Program-made: the position numbers and the translations under genes | Assembly (NCBI GenBank): GCA_046328715.1 | Contig: JAXLWB010000030.1 | Coordinates: forward strand, 53,695-117,694 | Source: JAXLWB01 sp046328715 | GTDB taxonomy: Bacteria > Chloroflexota > Anaerolineae > Caldilineales > Caldilineaceae | DNA length: 64,000 bases | Direction of reading: 5' to 3' | Shown: positions 17,292 to 26,271 of the stretch, piece by piece | Numbering within the stretch: the stretch's first letter is position 1 | Layout: each line of letters starts with the position of its first letter | Notes under the pieces: model-generated | The model's input: the letters and a program-made list of their open reading frames with translations, nothing else | What the model was told of the DNA's origin: nothing | Database searches by the model: none

Positions 17292-18893
17292 ATGATCAGC
17301 AATAAAAACATTGTTCTTACTGGTTTTATGGGTACGGGCAAGAGCACGATTGGCTCCCTGCTCGCCCAACGACTCAATCGACGTTTTGTCGATATGGATA
17401 GTGAGCTTGAAGCAAGCTTTGGCAAGCCGATTGCCCGTGTCTTTGCCGAAGAGGGCGAGGCGGCCTTTCGTACTGCGGAAAGCAAACTCTGTGCCGATCT
17501 TGCGCGGGAACAAGGATTGGTCATCTCCACCGGCGGCGGAGCCTTAGTCAACGCCCAGAACCGAGCCACACTGGCAGAAATGGGCATATTACTCTGCCTC
17601 AACGCTAGCGCCGACGAGATCCTGCGCCGGGTTGCCCATTATGAAGACCGACCGTTGCTCGCCGGCTCCTATGACGACAAACGGACTAAGATCAAGAATC
17701 TTCTACGTCAACGCCGTCCAGCCTATTCGGCAATTTTACACCAAATCGAAACCACAGGCCGCACGCCAGACGAGATCCTAGCCTTGATCGAGGATGCGTT
17801 GGCCGCCGAAGCCGAGTTACCAGGAATGAAGCGCATCTCCGTGCGCAACCCGGAAGGTAGCTATCACATCTGCCTAGGCGAAGGGCTGTTGGCCCACGCA
17901 GGCAGCTTGCTGCGCAACCGCAAGCTCCGCCCCGGTGCAACGGCCCTGGTCACAAATGACAAGATGCCGAGCCAGCATGTCGAGACGTTACGCCGCAGTC
18001 TACAAGATGCGGGCTACGAAGTCACCCTCTGTCTGGTTCCTGAAGGGGAAGAACATAAGACGCTGGCCACCGTTTCCACGCTCTACGATCAATTTATCGC
18101 GGCCAAACTCGACCGCAAAAGCCCAGTGATCTCACTCGGCGGCGGCGTGATTGGCGATATGGCAGGCTTTGCGGCAGCTACCTATTTGCGTGGCGTGCCC
18201 TATGTACAGATTCCGACTTCACTGCTGTCGATGGTCGATGCCTCGGTCGGCGGCAAAGTGGGGGTCGACCTACCCCAGGGCAAAAATCTGGTCGGTGCCT
18301 TCAAACAACCGCAGGTGGTGATCATCGACACCGCCGTGCTGGAGACGTTGCCGGCTGCCGAGTTTCGTTCTGGCATGGCCGAAGTGGTCAAACATGGGCT
18401 GATCACGCAATCTGATCTCTTTGAACAATTGGAAAACGAAGGTCCCGCCAACTTGACCCAGTTGGTGGCCGACGCCGTGCAGGTCAAGGTCAAGATCGTC
18501 GAGGAAGATCCCTATGAGGAAGGGCGGAGAGCGCTGCTCAACCTCGGTCACACCTTTGGTCATGCGGTTGAACAGGCCAGCGAGTACGCCATTCGTCACG
18601 GCGAGGCGGTCGCCATTGGCATGGTGGCGGCGATGCGCATGGCTGTCGATCTGGGGCGCTGTGATACTGCCCTAGCCGAACGCACCGAGAAATTGCTGGA
18701 ACGGTTAGGACTGCCAACCTTTGCCACTGAGCTCAATTTGGAGCAGGTCCTCGCCATCATGGGAACGGACAAAAAACGAGCGGGCAAGAAGCTACGTTTT
18801 ATCATTGCGCAAGGACTAGGCGATGTGGTAATCATTGATGATCCAGGAAGCGACTATGTGCGGCGGGCACTGGCGAGCGTGCTAAAGAATTAA
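17292..18893 (+). CDS. aroKB: Bifunctional shikimate kinase / 3-dehydroquinate synthase
   Basis: 533 residues carrying two shikimate-pathway enzymes in one chain. Residues 1-175 are shikimate kinase: P-loop GFMGTGKST, FVDMDSELE, and the FRTAE and STGGGA motifs. From about residue 179 (MKRISVRNPE) it is 3-dehydroquinate synthase: EGEEHKT, the NAD-binding SLGGGVIGDMAGFAAATYLR, DASVGGKVGVDLPQGKNLVG, and the metal ligands in EVVKHGLI, GHTFGHAVE and RHGEAVAIGM. It is cytoplasmic and makes 3-dehydroquinate from DAHP and shikimate-3-phosphate from shikimate. The fusion is known in several phyla. There is no Shine-Dalgarno; an extended -10 abuts the start. Confidence 0.95.
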   Translation: MISNKNIVLTGFMGTGKSTIGSLLAQRLNRRFVDMDSELEASFGKPIARVFAEEGEAAFRTAESKLCADLAREQGLVISTGGGALVNAQNRATLAEMGILLCLNASADEILRRVAHYEDRPLLAGSYDDKRTKIKNLLRQRRPAYSAILHQIETTGRTPDEILALIEDALAAEAELPGMKRISVRNPEGSYHICLGEGLLAHAGSLLRNRKLRPGATALVTNDKMPSQHVETLRRSLQDAGYEVTLCLVPEGEEHKTLATVSTLYDQFIAAKLDRKSPVISLGGGVIGDMAGFAAATYLRGVPYVQIPTSLLSMVDASVGGKVGVDLPQGKNLVGAFKQPQVVIIDTAVLETLPAAEFRSGMAEVVKHGLITQSDLFEQLENEGPANLTQLVADAVQVKVKIVEEDPYEEGRRALLNLGHTFGHAVEQASEYAIRHGEAVAIGMVAAMRMAVDLGRCDTALAERTEKLLERLGLPTFATELNLEQVLAIMGTDKKRAGKKLRFIIAQGLGDVVIIDDPGSDYVRRALASVLKN

Positions 18894-18913
18894 AGACCAT
18901 AAGGAGATCAGGG

Positions 18914-19501
18914 ATGGCAGTCCAACTGAAACGAAAATTCTTCTCAGCCAAAGAATACCTTGAACAAGAACGCACCTCTCCAGAGAAAAATGAGTATTTC
19001 AACGGAGATATTTTCGCAATGGCTGGAGCAAGTCGACGACATAATCTTATCTCCGGCAACGTTTTTTCATCGCTTCACACGCAACTGCGCAAACGTCCTT
19101 GTGAAGTCTACCCAAGTGATATGCGCGTTAAAATTAAGAAGACTGGACTTTATACTTACCCTGATGTGGTTGTGATCTGTGGCAAGCCACAATTTGAAGA
19201 CAGCAAAAAAGACGTTCTGCTCAACCCAACCGTCCTTGTCGAGGTTCTTTCCCCCAGCACCGAAGCCTATGATCGAGGCGACAAATTTGGGCATTACCGA
19301 ACGATTAGTACATTGAGTGATTATCTGTTGATCGCTCAATCAAAAATATTAGTTGAGCATTATGTACGCCAACCCAACAATAGCTGGCTACTGACGCTCT
19401 TTAGTGAGCCAAGTCAGACTGTGACAATTCAAACGATTGAATGCTCACTCTTGTTAGAAGAAATCTATGAAAAAGTGAATTTTGAAGAAGAGGAGTCATA
19501 A
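18914..19501 (+). CDS. Uma2 (DUF820) family PD-(D/E)XK protein
   Basis: 195 residues, with AAGGAGATCAGGG directly ahead of the ATG. It shows the Uma2 layout: FSAKEYLEQER, KNEYFNGDIFAMAGAS, RHNLISGNVFSSLH, then YPDVVVICG and LVEVLSPSTEAYDRGDKF. These supply the D and E-x-E residues of a restriction-like nuclease fold. The family is abundant in Cyanobacteria and Chloroflexota and its role is poorly known; mobile-element or DNA-repair roles have been proposed. It lies between aroKB and guaB, 20 bases after the former, with no functional link I can see. Confidence 0.85.
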   Translation: MAVQLKRKFFSAKEYLEQERTSPEKNEYFNGDIFAMAGASRRHNLISGNVFSSLHTQLRKRPCEVYPSDMRVKIKKTGLYTYPDVVVICGKPQFEDSKKDVLLNPTVLVEVLSPSTEAYDRGDKFGHYRTISTLSDYLLIAQSKILVEHYVRQPNNSWLLTLFSEPSQTVTIQTIECSLLLEEIYEKVNFEEEES

Positions 19502-19503
19502 CT

Positions 19504-19547
19504 CAGAAGTCACGAGTCAATAGCAGCATTCTAACTCATGACTTCTG
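19504..19547. terminator. Inverted repeat before guaB
   Basis: CAGAAGTCACGAGT and ACTCATGACTTCTG are 14-base arms with one mismatch and a 16-base loop, followed by ACTATTTTTG. Possible terminator of the Uma2 transcript. Confidence 0.5.
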
Positions 19548-19571
19548 ACTATTTTTGCAGGAACAGGAACT

Positions 19572-21032
19572 ATGAAAATCCGTCCCCAAAAGGGTCTCAC
19601 CTTTGATGATGTCTTATTGATCCCCAAACGCTCGCCTGTGGCCTCGCGGCAGGACGTAGAAACAACTTCCTGGTTGACACCCAAAATCCAATTGCGTGTG
19701 CCAATCGTCAGTGCCAATATGGATACGGTCACCGAAGCCAAAATGGCCGTGGCACTGGCGCGCATTGGCGGCATCGGCATTCTGCATCGTTTTATGACGG
19801 TGGAACAACAGGTGCGCCAAGTAGAACAGGTGAAACGAGCGCAAGGCTACATGGTCGAACATCCCTACACCATCGCCGACAGTGCGACCGTTGCCCAAGC
19901 ACGTCAACTGATGAACCGCCATGATGTCGGTGGTTTGGTAGTGACAAACGGCAACAGTAAGCTGGTAGGGTTGGTCACCCAGCGAGATCTGTTGTTGGCA
20001 CCCGAGCCCAAGGCAGCGATCACGACCGTGATGACGCAGCCGGATCGTATCATCAGCGCCACGCCAGAGACGACACCTGAGGACGCGCAACGGCTGCTGC
20101 ACGAACACCGCCTAGAAAAGCTGCCTGTACTTGATGCTTCGGGCAATTTGGTCGGGCTGATCACGGCCCAGGATTTGGTCAAGCGCCAGCAATATCCCGA
20201 ATCGACCAAGGATAGCAAGGGACGGCTGCGTGTGGGAGCGGCGATTGGTGTGAAGCCAGAAGATATCAAACGGGCCGAAAAACTGTTAGAAGCGGGCGTT
20301 GATGTCTTGGTCTTGGACATCGCCCACGGTCATGCTGATCACTGTATCGAGATGGTGCGCTCGTTACGCCGTACTTTTCCCAAGGGCCAAATTGTGGCAG
20401 GTAACGTTGCTACCGCCGATGGGGCACGTGAACTGGCCGATGCCGGAGCGGATGCGATCAAGGTGGGCATCGGCCCAGGCTCGATTTGCACTACGCGCAT
20501 TGTCACCGGCTTTGGGGTACCACAATTGACCGCCATCATGGATAGCATCGAAGGGTTGCGTGCTGGTGGGTTTGATCTGCCTGTAATTGCTGATGGCGGC
20601 ATCAAGACCTCGGGTGACATTGTCAAAGCGCTGGCCGCAGGAGCCAGCACGGTGATGATCGGCAGTCTCTTTGCTGGCTGCGAAGAATCGCCTGGCTCGC
20701 CGGTGATTCGGGATGGGCAAAAGTTCAAGGTCGTGCGAGGCATGGCGTCACTCGGTGCGGCGATAGGGCGCAAAACTGCCGAAGGCGGCAGCGACGAAAG
20801 CGCCGAAAGCCAAGCCGACTGGGACAAAGTAGTGCCCGAAGGAGTCGAGGCGGTGGTACCTTATCGTGGCAATGTAGGCGAAATTGTCTATCAATTGGTT
20901 GGTGGTCTACGTTCTGGCCTTAGTTACGGCGGTGCAAAGACCATCAAAGAATTACAGGAAAACGCTGAGTTTATTGAAATTTCGTCGGCGGGAGTGCGAG
21001 AAAGTAACTCGCATGATGTGAAGCGGATTTGA
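19572..21032 (+). CDS. guaB: Inosine-5'-monophosphate dehydrogenase
   Basis: 486 residues, the usual IMPDH length. It converts IMP to XMP with NAD+, the committed step to GMP, as a cytoplasmic tetramer. Evidence is LTFDDVLLIPKRS at the start, PIVSANMDTVTE, then a pair of CBS domains at about 95-205 (MNRHDVGGLVV, LLHEHRLEKLPVLD). After these come LVLDIAHGH, AGNVATADGA and the catalytic-Cys loop GPGSICTTR. Phosphate-binding VIADGGIKTSGDIVKALAAGA and MIGSLFAGCEESPG follow. AGGAACAGGAA precedes the start. The aroQ start lies only 12 bases after its stop, so the two are probably co-transcribed. Confidence 0.96.
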   Translation: MKIRPQKGLTFDDVLLIPKRSPVASRQDVETTSWLTPKIQLRVPIVSANMDTVTEAKMAVALARIGGIGILHRFMTVEQQVRQVEQVKRAQGYMVEHPYTIADSATVAQARQLMNRHDVGGLVVTNGNSKLVGLVTQRDLLLAPEPKAAITTVMTQPDRIISATPETTPEDAQRLLHEHRLEKLPVLDASGNLVGLITAQDLVKRQQYPESTKDSKGRLRVGAAIGVKPEDIKRAEKLLEAGVDVLVLDIAHGHADHCIEMVRSLRRTFPKGQIVAGNVATADGARELADAGADAIKVGIGPGSICTTRIVTGFGVPQLTAIMDSIEGLRAGGFDLPVIADGGIKTSGDIVKALAAGASTVMIGSLFAGCEESPGSPVIRDGQKFKVVRGMASLGAAIGRKTAEGGSDESAESQADWDKVVPEGVEAVVPYRGNVGEIVYQLVGGLRSGLSYGGAKTIKELQENAEFIEISSAGVRESNSHDVKRI

Positions 21033-21044
21033 AAGGAATTAATT

Positions 21045-21488
21045 GTGGTCACCATTGCTTTACTCCACGGACCCAACCTAAACTTACTCGGCACGCGCGA
21101 GACCACCATTTATGGCAGTGTGACGTTGGCCGACATTGAAGCCAAGGTGCGCGCTGCGGCGGGTGAACATGAAATCCGTTCCCTGCAAAGCAACCACGAA
21201 GGTGCGCTGATCGATTTTATCCACGATGCGCGCAATTGGGCGCAAGGCATCTTGATCAATCCTGGGGCGTATACCCATTATTCCTATGCGCTGCGCGATG
21301 CAATCTCTGGCGTCAAGTTGCCCACCGTCGAGGTACATTTGAGCAACATCCATGCCCGAGAGAGCTTTCGCCACACGTCGGTGCTCGCCCCAGTCTGCGT
21401 CGGGCAGATTTGCGGTTTTGGCTGGCGCAGTTATCTCCTGGGTTTGCAGGCATTGTTGGATCACATTCATGATTATGAGAAGAGATAG
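21045..21488 (+). CDS. aroQ: Type II 3-dehydroquinate dehydratase
   Basis: 147 residues with a GTG start preceded by GAAAGGAATT. It catalyses the third shikimate step, 3-dehydroquinate to 3-dehydroshikimate; the type II enzyme is a small dodecameric flavodoxin-like protein. Motifs are GPNLNLLGTRE, then the loop Tyr in TIYG, QSNHEGALIDFIH, ILINPGAYTHYSYALRDA and VEVHLSNIHARESFRH with the catalytic His. It follows guaB closely. Together with aroKB about 2 kb upstream it forms a small shikimate cluster separate from the aroA-aroH group near 52-59 kb. Confidence 0.95.
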   Translation: MVTIALLHGPNLNLLGTRETTIYGSVTLADIEAKVRAAAGEHEIRSLQSNHEGALIDFIHDARNWAQGILINPGAYTHYSYALRDAISGVKLPTVEVHLSNIHARESFRHTSVLAPVCVGQICGFGWRSYLLGLQALLDHIHDYEKR

Positions 21489-21491
21489 AGT

Positions 21492-21530
21492 AAGAGTTGC
21501 GAATTACGAATTGCGAATTGCGAGTGGCGA
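21492..21530. repeat. One-armed GCGAATT word repeat
   Basis: GTTGCGAATTACGAATTGCG and onward repeats the same word used in the inverted repeat at 23948-24029, but with no complementary arm nearby. Confidence 0.5.
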
Positions 21531-21537
21531 TAATCCA

Positions 21538-22839
21538 ATGCCCGATAGTTCGGTAAAAGGCGGCTGGCGCAGGTTGGGTAGTTTGTCAGTCATTTTTGCG
21601 CTTCTAGCGGTCTTCATTTTGGCGGCTTGTACACGTGATCGGGAAACGCCGACCGAGACGGCACAGACGCCAACCAATGAGTCGAGCAGCGAAGCGAATG
21701 TACAACCAACGCCGGTTCCACTACCCGTGACTGGCAAGCTGACGCTCTGGCACAGTTGGTCTGAGGCTGATGGCGACGCGCTGGCTGCTGTTCTCGATGC
21801 GTTTCACAAAAGCTATCCCGATGTTACCGTTGATACGCTCTTTGTGGCTTATAACGATCTGCCACAGAGCTATTCGGATGCGGTCCTAGCTGGTGGTGGA
21901 CCGGATGTGATGCTGAATGCCAATTGGTGGCTGAGCGATTTGGTCAAGGCGGGGGTGGTTTTGCCCTTGGATGATCAGGTGAGCCCGGAGCAATTAGCTG
22001 AGTATTGGCCAGCCACGGTCGAGACGCTACGCCGCAACGGCAAACTCTACGGCCTGCCGACCAATTTTGAAACGGTCAGCCTCTTCTACAATCGTTCGTT
22101 GATCACCGCCGATAAGCTGCCCAAAAACACCGACGATCTGCTCAAGCTGGCGCAGGAATCAGGTACCCAAGGCATCGGGCTTTATGCCAATCTCTACCAT
22201 CTCTATTGGGGCATCCCGGCCTATGGTGCGCAGCTTTTTGATGCAGATGGGAAAATTGCGCTCGACAAGAGCAATGGCACCAGCCAATATTTGAGCTGGC
22301 TCAATACGTTGCGCAATACCGCGGGCAGCTTTGTTGATATTGATTACGGCATGTTGCTCGATCGCTACAAGAAACAGGAGTTTGCCTTCTTCGTTGATGG
22401 GCCGTGGGCGCTTGGTGAACTCAAGGGAGCGTTAGGCGATAATTTGGCCGTCACCTCGCTTCCTGCCGGACCAGCCGGTGCGGCACAACCGTGGCTCAGT
22501 GCAGATGGGGTTTTTCTCAATCCAAAGGTGGATACGAAGCAACAACAGCTCGCCCTGATCTTTGCCCGCTTTCTGACCAACGCCGAAAGCGGCTCCACGT
22601 TGGCTTCAATTGCACAGCGGCTACCCGCCAATCGCAATGCACAGATCAGCAACAATTCGCTGCTCAATGGCTTTATGCAACAGGCTGCCACCGCCACCGC
22701 CATCGAAACTCGTCCCGAAATGGACAATGTTTGGGGCTACGGCGGCGACATGATCGCCAAAGTACTCAACGGCGTCAGCGAACCAGCCACCGCTGTGAGT
22801 GAAGCTACGGCGTTGATCAACGATGTCAACGGGAAATGA
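21538..22839 (+). CDS. Extracellular solute-binding lipoprotein (family 1, sugar type)
   Basis: The start is MPDSSVKGGW; an upstream in-frame start lies inside aroQ and is unlikely. After a basic N-terminus, a hydrophobic segment ends in the lipobox VFILAAC, so the protein is a lipoprotein. A Thr/Pro/Ser linker follows. The rest matches ABC sugar-binding proteins: GKLTLWHSW, LDAFHKSYPDVTVDT, GGGPDVMLN, YGLPTNFETVSLFYNRSL and FFVDGPWALGELK. About 433 residues. It should capture a carbohydrate outside the membrane for import, but no permease or ATPase gene is adjacent, so the partner transporter must be elsewhere. Confidence 0.85.
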   Translation: MPDSSVKGGWRRLGSLSVIFALLAVFILAACTRDRETPTETAQTPTNESSSEANVQPTPVPLPVTGKLTLWHSWSEADGDALAAVLDAFHKSYPDVTVDTLFVAYNDLPQSYSDAVLAGGGPDVMLNANWWLSDLVKAGVVLPLDDQVSPEQLAEYWPATVETLRRNGKLYGLPTNFETVSLFYNRSLITADKLPKNTDDLLKLAQESGTQGIGLYANLYHLYWGIPAYGAQLFDADGKIALDKSNGTSQYLSWLNTLRNTAGSFVDIDYGMLLDRYKKQEFAFFVDGPWALGELKGALGDNLAVTSLPAGPAGAAQPWLSADGVFLNPKVDTKQQQLALIFARFLTNAESGSTLASIAQRLPANRNAQISNNSLLNGFMQQAATATAIETRPEMDNVWGYGGDMIAKVLNGVSEPATAVSEATALINDVNGK

Positions 22840-22847
22840 AAGAAGGG

Positions 22848-22915
22848 ATGACAAGAAGACAGGATGACAAGAGAATAGCTTCATCATCCCGTCTTCCTTT
22901 CATCTTGTCTTCCTG
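22848..22915. repeat. GACAAGA/GATGACA-word inverted repeat
   Basis: GATGACAAGAAGACAGGATG opens the left arm. The right arm has CATCATCCCGTCTTCC and CATCTTGTCTTCCTGTC. It ends just before the start of the next gene and shares words with 6464 and 33564. Confidence 0.6.
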
Positions 22916-22924
22916 TCTGCACTT

Positions 22925-23944
22925 ATGTCCAACGCCACCTTCACGTCCTTCAACCTCGCCACGATGTCCGGCGTCTTCCCAGGGACGCGGTCGCAGATCT
23001 TTCAACGGGTACGGTTGCAAAGTGCAGAAAGGACGGAAGAGATTCGTTGGGCGCAGATTTTGTGGCTGGAGAATCCCGCTTCGTGCGTCGTGATCGCCAG
23101 GCGCAACCATTCTGGCGGACAAGAAGGAGAGATCTTGCTGCGCTTGAGCGATCCCAAGCAGGGCAATCTCAACCTGCGCCTGATCGAAGGGTTACGCCAG
23201 CAAGGGTGGCGACTTCAGAGTTGTGGCAACTGTCATCATTGGCAACCGACCACGACTTCCTCTACGGATGGCATACAGTTAGGGCGGTGTACCTTGTTGC
23301 GCCAATCTTCCGCTCAAGTTGATGCGGCGAAAGCACCTCCCGATACGCTGGTGATGCAGTCGCACCTAGCGCTCGATTGTACCCATTGGCAGGAGATGCA
23401 GGAACAACATCCTTTGCATCAGGATGTGCTGCCGCCCTCACCGCTGCCCAAGGTAGCAGAGGTCTCTGAGAGTAAACTCAAATTGTTGCCACGTCTACAG
23501 CGGAAATTATCCCGCTGGCTTCAGAGCGAAAGCGAGCCCACAGCAGCGGATTGGCAACAGCGTCTACTCGAACGCAGTGGGGTCGGTGCCGGAACCGAAC
23601 CTTGCTTTGCCTGTCAAGGACGGATCGCCAACCTAGGGGCGCTGACCGTCGAATCCGATGAAAAGGACAAACAGACCTTTAGCGTCTGGCGCTGCCGCAC
23701 TTGTTTTTCGCTCTATCTGAGCAATTGGACTGATCGCTGGGAACGGCTAGAGAATCTAGAAACCGAAGAACTGATCTATCGGATTGCACCGCTTGAAGCA
23801 GCGGAACTGCTGAGCGTAATCCTCGCCGTGCCGGGTGGGGAACATCCGGCACAGCGAGCCAATCGTACGCACCTGCGCCAGTGGCTCCTCCACTACGAAG
23901 CCGGGATCACTCTGCTCAGCCGCCAAGTTAAACAAGGAAGGTAA
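22925..23944 (+). CDS. Uncharacterised protein with Cys zinc-ribbon pairs
   Basis: 339 residues, cytoplasmic by composition. I do not recognise the family. The N-terminal 100 residues look like a small alpha/beta domain (AQILWLENPASCVVIARR, ILLRLSDPKQGNLNLRLIEGL). Cysteine pairs follow: CGNCHHW near 100, a further Cys in GRCTLL, then CFACQG near 230 paired with CRTCFSLY near 260. These resemble two split zinc ribbons. The C-terminal 60 residues are helical (LLSVILAVPGGEHPAQRANR). The start directly follows a word-repeat inverted repeat without a Shine-Dalgarno; MSGVFPGTRS at residue 14 is an alternative start. Confidence 0.6.
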   Translation: MSNATFTSFNLATMSGVFPGTRSQIFQRVRLQSAERTEEIRWAQILWLENPASCVVIARRNHSGGQEGEILLRLSDPKQGNLNLRLIEGLRQQGWRLQSCGNCHHWQPTTTSSTDGIQLGRCTLLRQSSAQVDAAKAPPDTLVMQSHLALDCTHWQEMQEQHPLHQDVLPPSPLPKVAEVSESKLKLLPRLQRKLSRWLQSESEPTAADWQQRLLERSGVGAGTEPCFACQGRIANLGALTVESDEKDKQTFSVWRCRTCFSLYLSNWTDRWERLENLETEELIYRIAPLEAAELLSVILAVPGGEHPAQRANRTHLRQWLLHYEAGITLLSRQVKQGR

Positions 23945-23947
23945 GAG

Positions 23948-24029
23948 AAATTGCGAATTGCGAATTGCGGATTTTGATGGGATACCTCGATCGTCTGATT
24001 CGCAACTCGCAATTCGCAATTCGCAATTT
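23948..24029. repeat. Perfect 22-bp inverted repeat of GCGAATT words
   Basis: Left arm 23948-23969 is AAATTGCGAATTGCGAATTG plus CG; right arm 24008-24029 is its exact complement. Each arm is the same eight-base word three times. The right arm ends six bases before the next start codon. Confidence 0.8.
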
Positions 24030-24035
24030 ATACTT

Positions 24036-25037
24036 ATGACCGAAAACGCACAACTACTGATTGAAAGTCGTCCGCAACGTTTGATTGGGGCGATCTATGA
24101 CGAACTACCTTTTCCTTCGCTGGGGCCAAGGCAGGAAGTGATCTTCGACCTAGGCATTAGCGCACTGGCGGAGCCGTTGACGCTGAGTGGACTGGTGCTG
24201 AAAGGCTATCACGAACATCAATTGCTGCTCGAACAGCGTTGGCCGGCTCGGCTCATCACTCAGCACACGGGTGAAAGTGACCTCTCGATTGATACGGGAA
24301 CAGGGTTGGCTGTGCGCTGTCTACATCTGCAACTCTACGCCTACGAGCCGCTCAGCTTTGTCGAAGTGACTGCGGTGGCCAAGACCAGCAAGGGCGATAC
24401 GATTCAAGAGCAGATTCGCCTGCCCGTCGAATTTCCTGAATCCAAAACCGACCTTCATTTCCCCTTGCGCGGGAGTTGGTGGGCGATTCAGGGCAACGAT
24501 TGGAGCGATCGCCACAAGGAAGAGGTCTTTAGCCAGGGCTACGCCATCGACTTTGTCAAGTTGGGTCCCGACAATCAATTTTTCCATGACGATGGCTCCA
24601 AGCTAGAAAACCACTACAGTTGGAACGAACCGGTTTATGCTGCGGCAGGGGGCAAAGTGGCTTATGTCGGCTATGATATGCCCGATCTGCCGCCTGGGGT
24701 TGCGCCGGATCCGGCAATGTTTCGTGGTGAGCCGCAACGGCTGCTTGGCAATGCCGTCGCCATCAGCCACGGCAACGGTGAATTCAGCTATTATGCCCAT
24801 TTGCAGCAGCTAAGCGTGCCAGTGGCAGTCGGCGATTTGATCAAACGGGGAGCCTTGATCGGGCGGGTTGGCAACAGCGGTTCTTCCCCCGGCCCCCATT
24901 TGCACTTCCAGTTGATGGAAGGGCCCCATCTCTTTATTGACCAGGGATTGCCGGTTAAGTTTAGCCATTTCTGGGCTGGCGGCCAGTTTTACGAAAAGCC
25001 AATTACCGTGCCGACGCGCATGATTGTTAAGGGGTGA
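24036..25037 (+). CDS. M23-family metallopeptidase (LytM-like)
   Basis: 333 residues starting at MTENAQLLIE; sequence upstream belongs to the intergenic repeat. Residues about 30-150 are beta-rich (VIFDLGISALAEPLTLSGLV). From about 160 comes the LytM fold with zinc ligands: GYAIDFVKLG, then NEPVYAAAGGKVAYVGYDMP, ISHGNGEFSYYAHLQQL, GRVGNSGSSPGPHLHFQLM. M23 enzymes cut peptidoglycan cross-bridges. There is no signal peptide, so it may act inside, leave by another route, or target non-wall peptides. Neighbours do not suggest a partner. Confidence 0.85.
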   Translation: MTENAQLLIESRPQRLIGAIYDELPFPSLGPRQEVIFDLGISALAEPLTLSGLVLKGYHEHQLLLEQRWPARLITQHTGESDLSIDTGTGLAVRCLHLQLYAYEPLSFVEVTAVAKTSKGDTIQEQIRLPVEFPESKTDLHFPLRGSWWAIQGNDWSDRHKEEVFSQGYAIDFVKLGPDNQFFHDDGSKLENHYSWNEPVYAAAGGKVAYVGYDMPDLPPGVAPDPAMFRGEPQRLLGNAVAISHGNGEFSYYAHLQQLSVPVAVGDLIKRGALIGRVGNSGSSPGPHLHFQLMEGPHLFIDQGLPVKFSHFWAGGQFYEKPITVPTRMIVKG

Positions 25038-25051
25038 CCAAAGAAGGGAAT

Positions 25052-25102
25052 TGAGTAAAGGGGTAATTCGTAATTACGCAATTACCGAATACTCCTTTAC
25101 TA
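25052..25102. repeat. Imperfect inverted repeat after the M23 gene
   Basis: GAGTAAAGGGGTAATTCG and CGAATACTCCTTTACT are imperfect arms, with TAATTAC words between them. Confidence 0.45.
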
Positions 25103-25167
25103 ATTTACAGGAATCGATCAAACCTATTTTGTTTCAGTCGCCTTTCTACTTCTGAAGGAGCACTCTC

Positions 25168-25587
25168 ATGGAATTCTACACCACAGTTGATGACGAGATG
25201 TTCGACGAGCTGTCTGAATTGGTTGAGCAAAAGGTAGTCTTTTTTGAATTGTGGGAAGATTCGCTGGCTGACGAGTTGGAAGATCAACCAGAACCAGCGC
25301 CAGAAGAAGAAACGACCTTTGATTTGGACCTCTACCTGGAAGATGGCATTTACTTTCAGCTCTACAGTACTGCATTCTTCCCGACGTTGGATGCAGAACC
25401 CTGGAGTGGCGAGGAATTTGTACGTAAACAACTCGGTCAGCTTTTGCGTCAGAAGCTTGAGTTGGGCGAAGTGGCGGTTGATGAAGAGGATGGATTGATC
25501 CTGGTGCTTTCGAAAAATGGGCAACCTGCCCTCTATTGTAGTGTCGCTGGCTGGCTCTTGGAAGAATGGGATGAACTGCCCGAGTAG
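25168..25587 (+). CDS. Small acidic uncharacterised protein
   Basis: 139 residues, preceded by CTGAAGGAGCACTCTC, a good ribosome-binding site. No family is recognised. The protein is strongly acidic, with an Asp/Glu/Pro patch at about 34-50 (ADELEDQPEPAPEEETTF) between two amphipathic parts. It has no signal peptide or membrane helix. Alternating hydrophobic residues (FDLDLYLEDGIYFQLY, DGLILVLSKNGQPALYC) suggest a beta sheet. It resembles the size and charge of small immunity or adaptor proteins, but nothing in context confirms this. Confidence 0.6.
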   Translation: MEFYTTVDDEMFDELSELVEQKVVFFELWEDSLADELEDQPEPAPEEETTFDLDLYLEDGIYFQLYSTAFFPTLDAEPWSGEEFVRKQLGQLLRQKLELGEVAVDEEDGLILVLSKNGQPALYCSVAGWLLEEWDELPE

Positions 25588-25679
25588 TGCTTGCATAAAT
25601 CAGTAGCATTGTTTACAATATTAGAAATTATTTCACTTCAATCGTACCTACATTCAATCAAAGCATAAGGAGAAAATTC

Positions 25680-26159
25680 ATGGCTCGTATGGCTATGAAC
25701 GCCAAGTCAAACGCCAATCCTTGGCTTGCCTCGGTCTATGGCGGAGTGATCACTGCAATTGTGGCAGTGGCATTTGTTCTGCTCTTTCAGGCGGAAATTC
25801 CCCTTCTTTACATCATCGCTATTTTGTTTACCGGCATTGGTCCTGTGCTTGGCTATCAATTGGCTCGTGGTGAACTAGGCTCAGACTGGAAATCTATTAT
25901 CGGTGGTCTGATTGGTGCGATTCCGGTAATTTCAATCCTCCTTTGGCCGATTCTGGTAGGTGCCATGACGCGTGGTCAATCGATTGGCAAATTGCTATTG
26001 GCCAACATTATTAGTATTGTGCTTGGTGGTGCTGTTTTTCTACTCTTGGAGACGATGGCCGGGCAAGACCCCACTTTGTTTCCACTATGGGTAACGCTCG
26101 CACTCTCTATTTGGGGCGGAGCGAATGCAGCCTTTATGGCAGCCTGGGGTAATGCATAA
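25680..26159 (+). CDS. Small integral membrane protein, about four TM helices
   Basis: 159 residues, start preceded by AAGGAGAAAATTC. Hydrophobic segments at about 16-36 (ASVYGGVITAIVAVAFVLLF), 40-60 (IPLLYIIAILFTGIGPVL), 75-95 (IGGLIGAIPVISILLWPIL) and 108-150 suggest four or five membrane helices. I recognise no family and no charged residues inside the helices that would suggest a transporter. A strong terminator follows 46 bases downstream, so it is the last gene of its transcript. Confidence 0.65.
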   Translation: MARMAMNAKSNANPWLASVYGGVITAIVAVAFVLLFQAEIPLLYIIAILFTGIGPVLGYQLARGELGSDWKSIIGGLIGAIPVISILLWPILVGAMTRGQSIGKLLLANIISIVLGGAVFLLLETMAGQDPTLFPLWVTLALSIWGGANAAFMAAWGNA

Positions 26160-26205
26160 GCGAGCGATGCTTTGAATCGAATGTGATTTGCAAATGACTC
26201 TTGAA

Positions 26206-26238
26206 AGAGAGACGTGGTTGACACGTCTCTCTTTTTTT
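26206..26238 (+). terminator. Rho-independent terminator
   Basis: AGAGAGACGTG, five-base loop, CACGTCTCTCT, then a run of six more T. Perfect 11-bp stem; the clearest intrinsic terminator in this part of the window. Confidence 0.9.
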
Positions 26239-26271
26239 CGTGCAAATTGCCCAATCAGACCTACACTATCT

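Noticed and set aside
21352..21537. Longer N-terminus for the solute-binding protein
   Set aside because: It overlaps aroQ almost entirely and would bury the lipoprotein signal 60 residues inside.
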